Source: Elysia crispata
Taxonomy: Eukaryota; Mollusca; Gastropoda; Plakobranchidae
Direction: 5' to 3'
Length of the DNA stretch: 64,000 bases
Assembly: GCA_033675545.1 (NCBI GenBank)
Contig: JAWDGP010007412.1
Span: 2,206,001 to 2,270,000, forward strand
Shown here: piece by piece, positions 11,269 to 22,465 of the stretch
Layout of the letters: each line of letters begins with the position of its first letter
Numbering within the stretch: the stretch's first letter is position 1
Notes under the pieces: generated by a model
Told to the model about the DNA's origin: nothing
The model's database searches: none
The model's input: only the letters and a program-made list of their open reading frames with translations
Program-made: the position numbers and the translations under genes

Positions 11269-14200
11269 GTAATTGAGTTTTCAAGAAAATTAAAATTGGA
11301 TAACTTCAGTCATAATATATCGTCTTAGTAACCAAAAGCTATAATACATATCAGTTGTTTCATTGTTTTTTCCTTAGGAATAAAAATAGATAATATAGTG
11401 AATGTTATTTTATATTTTTTTCCTCCTAATTTATGACTGGGGCTCTTGCTACTCTATTTTTTTTTTTGGAACAAGTCTACATGACTAATAATTGAATATC
11501 TCTAAACATCTTTGCATTTCAGCTGATGAGTAAGAGAAACACTTTGTATTCAGTATATCAAGTGAAGTCAAAATAAATACAACTATCCTTTTTTTTAAAA
11601 AATGTATTCTCACTGTTAATTCAACTGTTTTATCGTTGTCACACTTCTTTTGTTTTAGATGCATGGTGATAAAAATGGAGCAAAAGATTAAGTATTTTTT
11701 AAAAGGAAGTCTTGACAAAATATATAGGTGAAACTGAGTGAAAACTGTCTTGATTGATTGAAAACCATTTCTATTTAAAACTTAAAAGTATTGTTTCTGA
11801 TCCTAATATTTCTTATGTCTTTTAAACCAAAAGATGAAAAAAGGTGAATTTTATGGGCATATGCTCCACATGATGATTGTTCTAAACTGTGCTGATCTTT
11901 AAAAATTACTTTGTTTCCCTAGGAAATTCAAACTGACGTGAGTTGGTTACAGCAGTAAATCAATCTTTTTTTTTTGTTTTGTTTCGTTTGGCGTATATCT
12001 AATGTTATAAACATGCTGTAGGTACAAAGACTATTGATCAGGGTTAAAATTAAAGGCTGTTAATTCTTTACATGTTGTGCCCCTTTTTTTCCCTTACATA
12101 ATCACAAAAGTCAAATTTGCCTGTATGATATGCAATAATTTCATTCGCAGGAAATGACTCCGAAAGAGAAGAAAAGGTTTGAGGAGATGGCAGAGAAAGA
12201 TAAATCCAGATATGAACGAGAAATGTCATCATATGTTCCTGTGGGTGGTCAGCAGAAGAAAAGAAAGAGGACAAAAGATCCAAATGCCCCCAAAAGAGCA
12301 TTGTAAGTTAGGATGTCATTTTTTTTTAAATAATGATATGGGGCATGAGAGCATTCAGTTTCTTCTGTGATAGTTTGAAGGACCTTTGTCTAACAACACT
12401 GTGAAAAAAAAATATGCTTCCAAAATAACAGGTTTCATTGCCCAAGGTCTGGTGTTGCATATTCGACATGTTAATATATCTTTTTACTCTGCTCTGCTGA
12501 TCTAAATCTAGCCCTGCTTGCTCTGAATTGTAGGGCATCTGCTTAGCTTCTTTTCAAATTATAGTTTGTTTCTGGAGAGTAAGTGCAGGTTATTTTATTG
12601 TAGCATTTCAAAAGCATAAAAGCTTGGTAAAGTAGAAATTTAGAGATAGGGCCTAATATATATGTATGTTTTGTAATGCAGGCCTTATAGTAATAGGAAC
12701 ATTATTTTGTTATATTAATATGATTTTGTTATAAAATTACAATTATAACAAAGCACACAAAAATTGAAAAATAAAACATGTTGTGTAGGCCTAATGAAAC
12801 GAACGATTAATCGAAGCTGAATGCATTGTGTAACAAATTCATTGATTTAATGAGACCAAACACATTGTAAACCAAACGATATAATGAGGCCAAACACATT
12901 TTGTAGGTGGAGACTAAGTAAACAGTTAAGGTACTTAGAGTCTACAGAAACTTTTGGTCTAGGCCAGGGCTATTCAAAACTCAGTCTAGTTCAGGATCTT
13001 CCCTTTTTCGTGGCAGTCAGTTCTCTCTTTTCTTGTCCGTTTCTTTCTTTTCTTCCTTTTCCATTTTTTTCTTTTTCTTTCTTTTATTGCTTCTCCTGTA
13101 CTTTATTTTCTTTTTTCAGCTTTTCTTTTTGTTTATGATCAGAATTTCTTTGCTTGTGAAAACACAATGTCTTATAATTGACTTAGATTTTGCTCTGTTT
13201 GCCGATGGTATTTAAAAAAAAAAATGTCATCCATCAAAGGATTTAAGAGGCCTAGAGGGTTAGACAGAGCTGGTCCTGTGATAGCTACAGTTGGAACTGG
13301 TGGTGTGGCCAAGACAGTTGAAGCTGGTGGTGTGGTCAAGACAATTGGTACTGGCGGTGTGGCCAAGGCAATGGGATCTCTTGATGTGGTTGATACATCT
13401 GAAGCTGATGGCATAGCTAAAACAGCCAAAGCCGATGGAGCGACTAAGTAAGGGCTAGGTGTAGCCTAACTTGGCAGTTTGATCAGGGCCCTTAAGAAAT
13501 TATAAAAAATCGGTATTGTATTTGTAACAAGGATGATGAAACTGTAGCAAGTGGTGTCAAGTTGTGACATTGACCTTGTCAAAATCGACACTTGCTTACA
13601 GATTTGCTCTAAAATGATATATTAAAATCAGTGTAGAACATTTATTTATTTCAATTTTTACATAGTTTATACATTTTAACCCAACTGTTAATGTTTTTTA
13701 ACATAACAACCTGTTCAAGAATAAATTCTGAAGATTTTATTAAAAGGATAATGGAAATAAGAGGAGGTTGAAAAGACTGTTCAGAGTTTTGGGTGTAAAT
13801 CTAGAAGAAAGCAAACGGCTATGTAGGTCAAACTGTTTTTGGTTTGCATGCAGAATCGAGCCATTTTGGTTTAAGGCATCTGATTGATTAATCAAAAGTA
13901 GATATTTTTCTTTTCTATTGACACAAAACAGGCTATTGTTTGTAGCATGGGGTGATTGTCTATTGCTTCAGTCGGACACAGCTTCTGTCAACCTGTCAAA
14001 TTTGTCGATTATGCAACACTTGACACTAATGTTACATTCCTCTAGGCACAAATGAAGGCGGGTTAACAATGTATATCACAACTATTTGTTTCTAGGTGCA
14101 TGTATTTGTTAACATTATATGTTAGTTATTTTGTTGTTTTTTTTTCTTTGACTTTTTATGTGAGTTTAATAATCATATTATTTTTTTCATAGCCATTTGG

Positions 14201-17200
14201 CACCTCTTAAACGTTCACAAGGTTTTAGCAAAGTGCAAAGCCCAGACAATAACACTATAAGATGGATAACCTTTGCCAGACATTTAAGTCAGCCGCAGAC
14301 CTTTTGAGGTCAATTTACTCATTCATTTGAACAATTTGTTATTCAGATTCCTATTTTGTTTGCTGGCTGTTTTAAATGGGGACATTGATAAATCCTAACT
14401 CATACAAAATCTATGTTTACAATCGTCACAAAGTTATATTACATTTATCAATACAATCCTATGAAGAGCTTGGTTAGTTTGAAAATTGAATGCTCTAACA
14501 GAAGAAAAATCTCAAATTCACAGCTGAAAAAGCCCTGTTTGTTCATGTCATTTATACTGAGTCTGACATCAAAATCTTTGTTCTCTATTCTAGATCTTCT
14601 AATTTCGTAATATCTGTGTCTGAAACGGTGTGAATAAATGAACCTAGATGGTCGAGATGAATAAAACTATATCTTATTAGTGTTGCAACACCACAAAATG
14701 AGATTTTTGCGGCAGAATGCTTGGGAAATGAAAGTTTGACACTGTTGGAGCTTTAAATGGGTTTAAAATAGCCATTAAAGGGACTGTTTTTTCTTTTCAA
14801 AGATTTTCAGGGGAGAACATCTAATCAAAGCATTTATTGAGCATCAGAAATGATGCGATCTGTCATGTAACTCTCTGCATAAGAATCTACAACACTTTCA
14901 AAGTTCCTAGAATATTGCTTTACATAGCTATAAGCTTAGAACTGTTACCTCACCGTTAATGCTTTTAAAATTAAAATTAGAATTAAAATGTAAATAAAAT
15001 ATTTGCCTCATCTTATTTTGAAAAACAAATCAAATGCTTCTTTCATTCACAATTAATCAGCTTTGAATGAGTTACAGCTGCTAAAAAATTTTTCAGCATA
15101 AAAATACTTCGCATTAATTTTCTTAAACAAATGTAAATTTCATTATTTTTTCTTGTATTGTGTTTTATAAAGCTCTATGAAATCATTGATACAAGGTTTT
15201 GGAATAAAGTATGCCTTATTTATGTGTTAAAAAAACAAAAAAAACAAAGACAAATACATCTCAAATAGCCAAGTTTAAAAGGGAAGATCCCAGTTTCACT
15301 TTGCAAATGACTTCTTGACCCCGTAACACTAACATATTAGAAGAACAATACTTGCTGCCATGAGATTTCTTTCATCTCATTTAGGTCATTTTAAAATTCT
15401 GCTTTATTTGATGTTAAAAGAAATTTTTCCTATTCTCTCTTTAATAGATTCAGATTTGATGCAGTACTACAGTAGTTTCAATATTGTAGTACTGAAATGA
15501 TATGCAAAATACTGGTGTATTAACCCCTTGACTGCCACACAATTTTCCCCTCCCCATGCTAAGGAAATCTTTGTGAGACTATGGATATGCCAGTCATGTA
15601 AAAAATTGCTATAAATCTCCCTAGATCTAGAAATAATAACGATAGATACTAAAAACTATATATCAAAGGCAAAGCTATGGCTTGCTAATCAATATCTAGA
15701 TCTAGATCTAGTCAAGATTGACGCTCTTCCATACAAAATCGGCTAGATCTAGATCCTACAAGCTATGCACATGGCTTTGTGTGCGTTTCACATGTGTGAT
15801 ACGTTCTTTGTTCGGCTTTGATGATACCATGAGTTATTAAAAGTTTCAAGAAAACTTGAGCTTTCCAGTGATACCATTTTTATCCTTTGAAAACCGAAAC
15901 TGATTTTCAATGTGATGAAACAAAACTTGCTACATTTAGACAGTTCAGCGTACATACACAGCGTATGGGACACCCTTCTAATAGGCATGTACGATGTATG
16001 TACACAGCGCAGTGAAGTGGTAAACATGGGCTGCAAACATTGAAATGCTTAAACCTGTTATGCTATTTTTCAAATGTTTGTAACCTTAAGTGGTTATTAC
16101 TTTTTTTTTCCTTTACAAATTTTAATAGGAGATCAATATTTAACTATTCAACAGTTATGATTGAGATGAAAGGCAGTTAAATTAATATATAACAAAGACA
16201 AGGAGCTGAAAGGATCTTACAAATTATTATTTAAAAAAAAAGGGCTCTTTGCGTTAAACGTGGTAGTATTTTTTTCATACCTCAATTTCTTTTTCACTTG
16301 TTCTGAAGTTGCTTTTAAAATACATCTAATCTTCTGATACTTCAATTCAGTTGTTAATGACAGTTTTTGCATATAAATGAGTTTTGAAAAATGTTTTGCT
16401 TTAAAAAAAACAAACATGAAATTATAAGAGTGGCTTTTCAATGTGTATTTTTATGATTGTGAATGAAAAAATTATATATGTACAATTCTCATTTTTTGCT
16501 TTTCTTTCTCCTTTTAATGAATTGCAGATCAGCGTTTTTCTTTTTCTGTGGGGAGGAACGTCCAGCAGTGAGAGCTGCAAATCCTGGAATGGGAGTAGCT
16601 GATGTTGCTAAAGAACTAGGCAGGTTATGGGAGAAGTGCCAGAATAAACCAAAGTTTGAACAGATGGCTCAGGAAGATAAGGCTAGATATGAGAGGGTAA
16701 GTTTTTTTTTTCCTTCTTGCAGTCTTTGAATATCATTATTGAATCAGTCTTTGTCTAGATGAATCCGTCTGTATTACTCACTGCCTGGTGTATGATTTTA
16801 TTTGCCTCAAGGTTGAAATCTCAACTCAGTCTCACCTAAGTCACTCCAGCTGAGCTCACTTAAAGCTCTGGCCCTAAAAAAGAAGACAGTATGATAAGTC
16901 AGCACAAAAAAAAAGACACATGCTTTTTAAAAAAAATATTACAAACACACAAAACAAAATCAAATTATGAAATAAACGCAAGAAAAAAAATTGAGGTCTT
17001 GATTTCTTACTAAAGCAGTTTTTCAAGGCCTTCTCCTTCACTACTAGCTGCCTTGACCACCATTCAAAATCTGGCTCACAGTTTTGGCAGGGCGATGGGT
17101 CTTTATGTTTATTTTCATCTTATTTTTAAAATAGTCTTGCTCAGTGGCATTAATGAACCACTGCTGATCATCCTATCACTATCATCTTTTTGAAAGCTAT

Positions 17201-18301
17201 ATAATGATTAACAACTGGAGAGTGAAATGTATCCAATGCTGAGCCCCATAATTTTCATCTCACAAGATTGTCGTAGTCATTTCTAAAAGATCCAAAAAAC
17301 TTCGGATTGCAGGCTTCCTCGTTGAACTTCATAAAGGCTCTTCGCATCAGGTTGCAAAAGAAGAGGCTAAGGTTCTAACCCACGAAATTTTCCAACCTTT
17401 GTCAACTACCTAACTATCTGGTCATTTTGATTCAAAACAAAAATGTTTGGCCAATGCATGAGCTTGAAAGAAATGGCCTCTGTTAAATACATAGTCTAAG
17501 ATAGCATGGCAAATAGCAAATCATTATCTTCTGCCTATTTGAAGGAAGTAAAAGATTCCCCTGCCCTCACTCTTCTGCTCACAAAAGAAGTAGTGTACAT
17601 ATTATGCAACTTATTGTGAAACCCATGCCCTGCTAAATTTATTCAAGTCTATTTAATCTCTTGTTTACACCTACTGTGCTCTCCACCTCTGCTTTAACTC
17701 TCCAATCTCTAGCAATGAAGCATTCACTTCTGTAGGCCCCCCATCCCCCTCCCTTTCCCAAATGAAAAAAAAATAGAAACCTGATCTAAGTTTAGCGAAG
17801 ATACTGCCTGTGGATATGTTTGGATTTTTTTTTTTTTTTTGTGACCTATTTTTGCCTAAATTTTTTTATCATGGATCTTACTCTTAGGCTTGTTCTTGTC
17901 ATTGAATTCATGCCCTTGATGGTAGTGTTTGTGTCATCTTGTTTCTCTTCTTATATATCTTTTTTTTTTAATCCTATTCAACATATAACTTGTTAAAGCT
18001 CAATAATTTAAAACTCAATACTCTGTAGTTTCTTGCCTTCTTTGAGATATTTCTTTATTGTTTGTCACTACATAAGGCTTTGAGTTTTAAAATACTATTA
18101 TTATTATCATTATAGGACGTAGGCAGTTATTAATTTTTAGTGAATAATCTCATACAAAACAGTTCCTCATAATTTCTACAGGACATGGCAATATATCGAA
18201 GTGGGGGCCAGCCTGGAGCAGCCAGACCTTCTCCCAAGAAAGCTAAGACAGAGGATGATGATGAAGATGATGATGATGACGATGAAGAAGACGACGAGTA
18301 A
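11122..18301 (+). CDS. HMGB: HMGB-type high mobility group protein, two HMG boxes, complete (195 aa)
   Basis: Four exons (11122-11268, 12151-12302, 16528-16696, 18182-18301) with GT/AG borders join in phase into 195 residues plus TAA. It is a nuclear DNA-bending chromatin protein (family knowledge). Box A spans about residues 8-78 and box B about 94-163, joined by a basic linker ([16 protein letters not shown]). The tail at 180-195 is acidic: Glu180 followed by 15 Asp/Glu residues. Cys22 and Cys44 match the redox pair of box A in vertebrate HMGB1 (Cys23/45), and Cys107 matches Cys106 of box B. The N terminus [20 protein letters not shown] is very close to vertebrate HMGB1, which fixes the start codon. 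Length is slightly under the vertebrate 200-215 because the acidic tail is shorter. No frameshift or missing key residue is seen. HMGB1, 2 and 3 paralogues arose within vertebrates, so a number is not assigned. Confidence 0.96.
11269..12150 (+). other. HMGB intron between box A exons
   Basis: A 0.9-kb AT-rich intron between the two exons that share HMG box A. No embedded feature was recognised. Confidence 0.8.
12151..12302 (+). CDS. HMGB: HMGB exon: end of box A and linker
   Basis: Acceptor TTCGCAG ends at 12150 and donor GTAAGT starts at 12303. It encodes residues 50-99 plus two bases of Leu100. It carries the third helix of box A ([20 protein letters not shown]) and the basic linker with a plausible nuclear localisation signal (KKRKR). 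Confidence 0.95.
13266..13451 (+). repeat. 27-bp minisatellite in a coding-like frame (HMGB intron)
   Basis: About seven consecutive 27-bp units (starts 13266, 13293, 13320, 13347, 13374, 13401, 13428) read without stop as a 9-residue repeat such as GTGGVAKTV and EAGGVVKTI, degenerating towards the 3' end. The frame opens with an ATG at 13224 and closes at 13449-13451. A good acceptor (TTTTTTCAG, ending 13119) lies upstream and a donor-like ACTAA before GTAAGG follows at 13448, so exonisation is conceivable. I know no protein family with this repeat. Confidence 0.75.
15520..16024. mobile_element. piggyBac-like nonautonomous DNA transposon (MITE)
   Basis: The left end reads TTAA then CCCCTTGACTGCCAC, close to the general piggyBac-type terminal CCCTTTGCCTGCC next to a TTAA target. 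The right end, in reverse complement, reads CCACTTCACTGCGC, about 11 of 14 matching the left end; the flanking bases there are TAAA rather than a clean TTAA. The roughly 500-bp interior has no transposase frame and includes AGATCT repeats near 15625-15755. It is an old, decayed nonautonomous copy within an HMGB intron. Confidence 0.55.
16528..16696 (+). CDS. HMGB: HMGB exon: box B
   Basis: Acceptor AATTGCAG ends at 16527 and donor GTAAGT starts at 16697. It completes Leu100 and encodes residues 101-156 (starting [14 protein letters not shown]). Cys107 and Trp134 are the conserved HMG-box positions. Confidence 0.95.
16697..18181 (+). other. HMGB last intron
   Basis: A 1.5-kb intron with T runs near 17826-17840 and 17959-17968. 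Around 17270-17560 the base composition is more balanced and may be an old repeat, but no family could be named. Confidence 0.7.
18182..18301 (+). CDS. HMGB: HMGB terminal coding exon: end of box B and acidic tail
   Basis: Acceptor TTTCTACAG ends at 18181. It encodes residues 157-195 (starting [10 protein letters not shown]), a short basic patch (SPKKAK) and the acidic tail, with TAA at 18299-18301. The GAT/GAC-rich tail produces a poly-Ser open frame on the other strand that is not a gene. Confidence 0.95.
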   Translation, partial: DMAIYRSGGQPGAARPSPKKAKTEDDDEDDDDDDEEDDE

Positions 18302-19430
18302 ATGTTGATGATGCCTTTTGTTCTTTTCCACAATTATGTTCTCAGAGATGTACAATAATTATGCCACCCCATAATCTCATCATTCTGTAAATAATTCAAA
18401 TTTCATGAAACTTATATATTTCATTTGTTTCATCTCTCTCTCTCTCTCAGCCTTAGTACGTCTAATGGGTTATCATTTTTTAAATGTGGCAGAAAACTAA
18501 AAAATTTTGTTCTTTTAATTTCAAGCTTAAAATATAAAGAAGTTTTATAAATGAGCTTTGTGTACCTCAATATATTTTTCTTTTAGATGTCTTCTTTTTG
18601 CTCTACTGAATCCAATTTTTAATTGTAAAGCAAATGTTTCAAGTTGAATCTCAAGCTTGAAATCTAAATACTGTTGGGATATAAATGTGTAACATGTGCC
18701 TGAATCATGGAAAGAGAAATAAGGTCTGTTTCATCCACCTGATCCATTCCATTTTGTTTAAACGAGGAGCATATTTTTTTTTTTTAGTTTCAGGTAATAT
18801 CTGGTATCAAATATTTCAGGCTGACACTTCTTAAAATAGGCCCTCTATTTTTAACATGACACAAAATTTATTTCCTGCATTCTGAAAGGGTTAGCTCTGT
18901 AGCGTTTAGATCTTTGTTTCTTTTTTTTTTTCATTATTGGCTATAAGAGACCTGAGCTTTTTTTTTCAAACTAGGGAAGCAAATTATTAAAGAAAAGTAT
19001 AACGGCCACAGTGTGAAAAGTAATAAGTTTACTTATCTTGTGTACATTCTGTTGATGTTAATGTTGCTGTAAAAGTTTGATGTCATTTTGGTTTAATTTA
19101 AAAGCTTGATTAGAAATTTTTGTTGTTGTTCGAAAACCTTAGCATTTTATTAATTTTATAAAGATATTTAGAGTAATGAAGCAGAAACTTTTTGATATTA
19201 CTTTTTTTTAGAGGATTTATAGCTCTGAGAGGATGTTAAAAGATTCTAGATTGACTCAGATAAGTAAAAAAATTGTTATACGGCTGTTTTTGCACATGTT
19301 AATTATGTTGAAGTTGTTTTCTTGGTCACTCTGGAATCCATACTTTTCTCTTTGTAAAGTGCTGTTCTATAAGGAGCTGCTTACACATTTTGACCAAAAA
19401 ATAATTTTTGAAAATAAATGACAACAATTT
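18302..19430 (+). other. HMGB 3' UTR (approximate)
   Basis: AT-rich sequence after the stop codon. The first clear AATAAA on the plus strand lies at 19413-19418, followed by a T-rich stretch and TTGTTGTTTTC, a plausible cleavage region, giving a 3' UTR of about 1.1 kb. Later AATAAA words (near 20352, 20653 and 20714) could give longer forms. The CT repeat ending in CAG near 18431-18450 resembles a splice acceptor but sits in the presumed UTR. Confidence 0.5.
19413..19418 (+). terminator. Candidate HMGB poly(A) signal
   Basis: Canonical AATAAA with T-rich downstream sequence. It is the first canonical signal seen after the HMGB stop codon. Confidence 0.4.
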
Positions 19431-22018
19431 TATATTTTTATTTTCTTGTTGTTTTCTCCACAAGCTTTAGTGGAGTCTCTTTAAAATTATTTTATTTTTT
19501 AGAAATGATATTATGCCATCTCTTAAGAGGGTATGCTGCTAATTAAACACCAAATATAGTGAAATTTCTTTTTTATTAACTTTCATCTCTCTCGTCTCTG
19601 TCTGCAAAAACTTAAATGAAAGCATATAAAGGCAAAGGATTGAAAATTTACATGGACGTTTTGCAAGTTCTCACCAAAAAAAAAAAGTTTGCATTTTAAA
19701 TATAGTCCTTTTTATTATTATTCTAAAATTCTAAAAGGAGAGCTTGTAACTGTACAAAATGTACCAATTTTTTTATGGTGGTAGTCTTTTACTTTGATTA
19801 ATAACCCAAAAGCATGGGAAAAAAAAACATTTATTTATTTTTTTGTTTTTGTAGGCTTCCAATGAATATGAATTGTATAAGACCTAGGTTTTATTCATGT
19901 TTTAAAGAAAATAGCCACCTACAGTAAAATAAGGAAGAGGCTAGACTCCTGCATAGAGAAGAAAAGTAGCTTCCAAATGGAGGGTACCTGGACTCCAGGC
20001 TAGGTGATCTTCAAATGGTTCACCAAATTTTTGCTGTTGGCCCCACACATGTAACATTCAAAATGTGATACTCTGATTCTTCTGAACACAAATAGAACAT
20101 TTGAGTCTAGGTCTTTTTTTTTATGTTGCAAATCGATAAATAATAAAATATTACAGTGTGTATTGGAGTGATCAATCAATAAGTCACATGCTGCGCTCTT
20201 TAGTGTGGGCGATCATAATCTTCCACGCATCTTTATACCTCATGGCTTCAGTGCTTTGTCACTCTTCCTACTTTGAGCCACTTCATGTATTGGATATGCA
20301 GCTTTAAAAGATGAACTTATTTTTTTAACTTTACTTCTTTGTTAAAAGAAAATAAAATTTACCACCAGGAAAAGATCTTCATCTTGATTAGTTTAAAAAT
20401 AGGTAATTTAAAGGTATGTCTCTTGGCAAGTTAGTGTCTCCAAATCAGAAGTCGGCTCTTGTCTCTAAAATTATCTAGATCTAGGCCATACTAACGTTGT
20501 TTGTTTTTGTGTCTCATGGTAGATTAAGGTGCCTTCATGCATGCATCAAAATTCTACATTGACGCAATGGGGGTCCTCTCTAAGGTGGCTGGCCTCTTTA
20601 ATGCATTTTTCGTAAACTTTAATCTTTGCATTTTGTTTTCACTAATTTCTCAATAAAAATGTATCTACCTGTGACACATGTTAAATGACAATATTTTCCA
20701 CTTTTTTAGGGTTTAATAAAGAGTCCTGGAACTACCTAGACTCCAGGCAAGGTAGCCTCCAAATGGAGGGTGCTTGGAAACTTCCTTAAAATTGCATAAA
20801 TGAGGAAAAAAGGGGCAATATCTATAGTGGTATAATTTGTGTCTGAAAAGAACTGAAATGTTGTATCTTACTCAAGGCTCAGTCAAATCCTTTAATTTAG
20901 TTTGGCATGTGTGAAGCAGAAAAATACAGTTGTATTGCTTTATGTTTTGCTATTGCATTGGGATAATGAAATTTTTCTCTTAGTTTTGATCCTAGATGCC
21001 TGCAGTACTTAATAACTGCACAGTTTTTGTTTAGAAGCAACTGACATTTCTATATACATGTACTTCTTGCCATAGACTGATAGAGAACGAAATATAGTCG
21101 ACCACCAAGATGCTTTTCTACCAAACTCCAATCAACGTTGATGAATTAAATGGCCTTTGTGTTTTTTTGTGTCTGAAGTTTCATAGATATTTATATCTTA
21201 GGCAGAAATATCATTGTTAAAATCAAACTGCAACAAAAAGGAAGTAGTTTGTGACTTCATTGGGGTAATCAAAAAACGTAGAAGACAAAAGCAATCAGTG
21301 AGGTGTGTTTATGGGTATATATATATATTCATTTTTCCCAAAAGGTATAAAATAATACAAAAACCTTACTAATCCAATTTATTTATCGGTATCCTTATTT
21401 AGAAATTTTTTTTAATACGAAACTTACCAAGATAATCATGTCGTGGACCTAAGAGGTGAACAAATTACCTCAAGATTTCACATTAGAGAACTCTAAAAAT
21501 TGACTTTAAAAAATTCATGCACATAAATTAAAAAGACGGACATCAATTAGGTTGTTACAATAAGAAGATCAAAGAAGCGCAAGATATAATACAAAATTTA
21601 ATGAAAGAGTAATAATAATTAAATTAATGGACTGTTTTTGACAAAAAAGTAAGATAAGATATGTTCCAATTGAAAACGGATTAAATAAATTAAAAATTGA
21701 AATTATTCACCATAGTGCTCAAGCAAAAATAATATTCCTTTAATGGTAGAGAAAATTTATCCGAGAATTTATCCAACAACACAGCCAGATGCTCCCAATC
21801 ATGACCATGTTACTGATTTTAGACTTAACTTTAAAACTATTACAGTATTAGTAATATAAAAATTGAAATAAATAAAAACTTAGATAAAACTAAAAGGAAA
21901 CCATCAGGAAAGGTACATAAATAAAAGGCTAGGAAACAAATGCATACACGAACATAAATGTATATGTTCACATAGTGGTAAGATGTTATATGAAAAGTTA
22001 TTGAGTATAAAATCGATT
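19431..22018. other. Intergenic sequence downstream of HMGB
   Basis: No gene seen apart from the short repeat pair described separately. Poly-T runs on the plus strand give way to poly-A runs around 21.4-22.3 kb. Confidence 0.5.
19970..20776. repeat. Two copies of a short dispersed repeat
   Basis: Near 19970-20021 and 20731-20776 the same words recur: ACCTGGACTCCAGGC versus ACCTAGACTCCAGGC, followed by AGGT and a CTTCAAATGG or CCTCCAAATGGAGGGT segment. The order suggests fragments of a roughly 38-bp tandem unit. ACTCCAGG/CCTGGACT gives a small palindrome. The sequence between the copies is ordinary AT-rich DNA. Confidence 0.5.
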
Positions 22019-22465
22019 TACAGTCGAGTCCGCTTATTTTGAAGTCATTCGGTTAAAAAAAAGGACTTAGAATTATCAGAATTCATAGAAAAAGAAAGTT
22101 TAAAAAAATGTGGATGACAGATCAGAAATGTCGTACAAGTGTGCAGTGGGGTGGGAGTGGACCTAACCCCTTTTTGCAGACTCTTGCCTGTAACGTAGGT
22201 GAGCAAATACACACACACGCACAACAAAATCACTTGCCGCGCGGAGCATAGCACTACATGTACTTTGTTTTACAAGCCTGGAAAAGTGCTTTCACTGTGT
22301 CAGAATAAAAAAAAATCACGCCAAAATCGGTTCGAATTGACCAGATCCTTGTTTCAAAATTTGAACTAACCGATATTTTTTAATAAAGCTTAAATAGAGA
22401 AATCTTCGGTAAAATTAAACGACTTCGAAATATCCAAGAATTCGAATTATTTGGACTCAGCTGTA
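22019..22465. mobile_element. pogo/Tigger-like nonautonomous DNA transposon (MITE)
   Basis: A 443-bp element (22021-22463) flanked by TA on both sides. The left end reads CAGTCGAGTCCGCTTATTTT, followed by GAAGTC. The right end, in reverse complement, reads CAGCTGAGTCC and later TTCGAAGTC, so the ends are imperfect terminal inverted repeats. The CAG terminus, TA target and TTCGAA-rich subterminal motifs fit the pogo/Tigger branch of the Tc1-mariner superfamily. The frame at 22045-22254 on the minus strand is inside the element and shows no transposase motif. Confidence 0.65.

Larger units (their letters stand above)
12303..16527 (+). other. HMGB intron between box A and box B exons
   Basis: A 4.2-kb intron. 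It contains a pyrimidine-rich tract at about 13010-13130, the 27-bp minisatellite (13266-13451) and a piggyBac-like element (15520-16024). The remainder is AT-rich with no feature recognised. Confidence 0.8.

Noticed and set aside
17270-17560. Possible protein-like fragments in the last HMGB intron
   Set aside because: Fragments change frame often and match no family I can name.
18130-18333. Minus-strand frame with a poly-Ser run
   Set aside because: It is the antisense of the Asp/Glu codons of the HMGB acidic tail.
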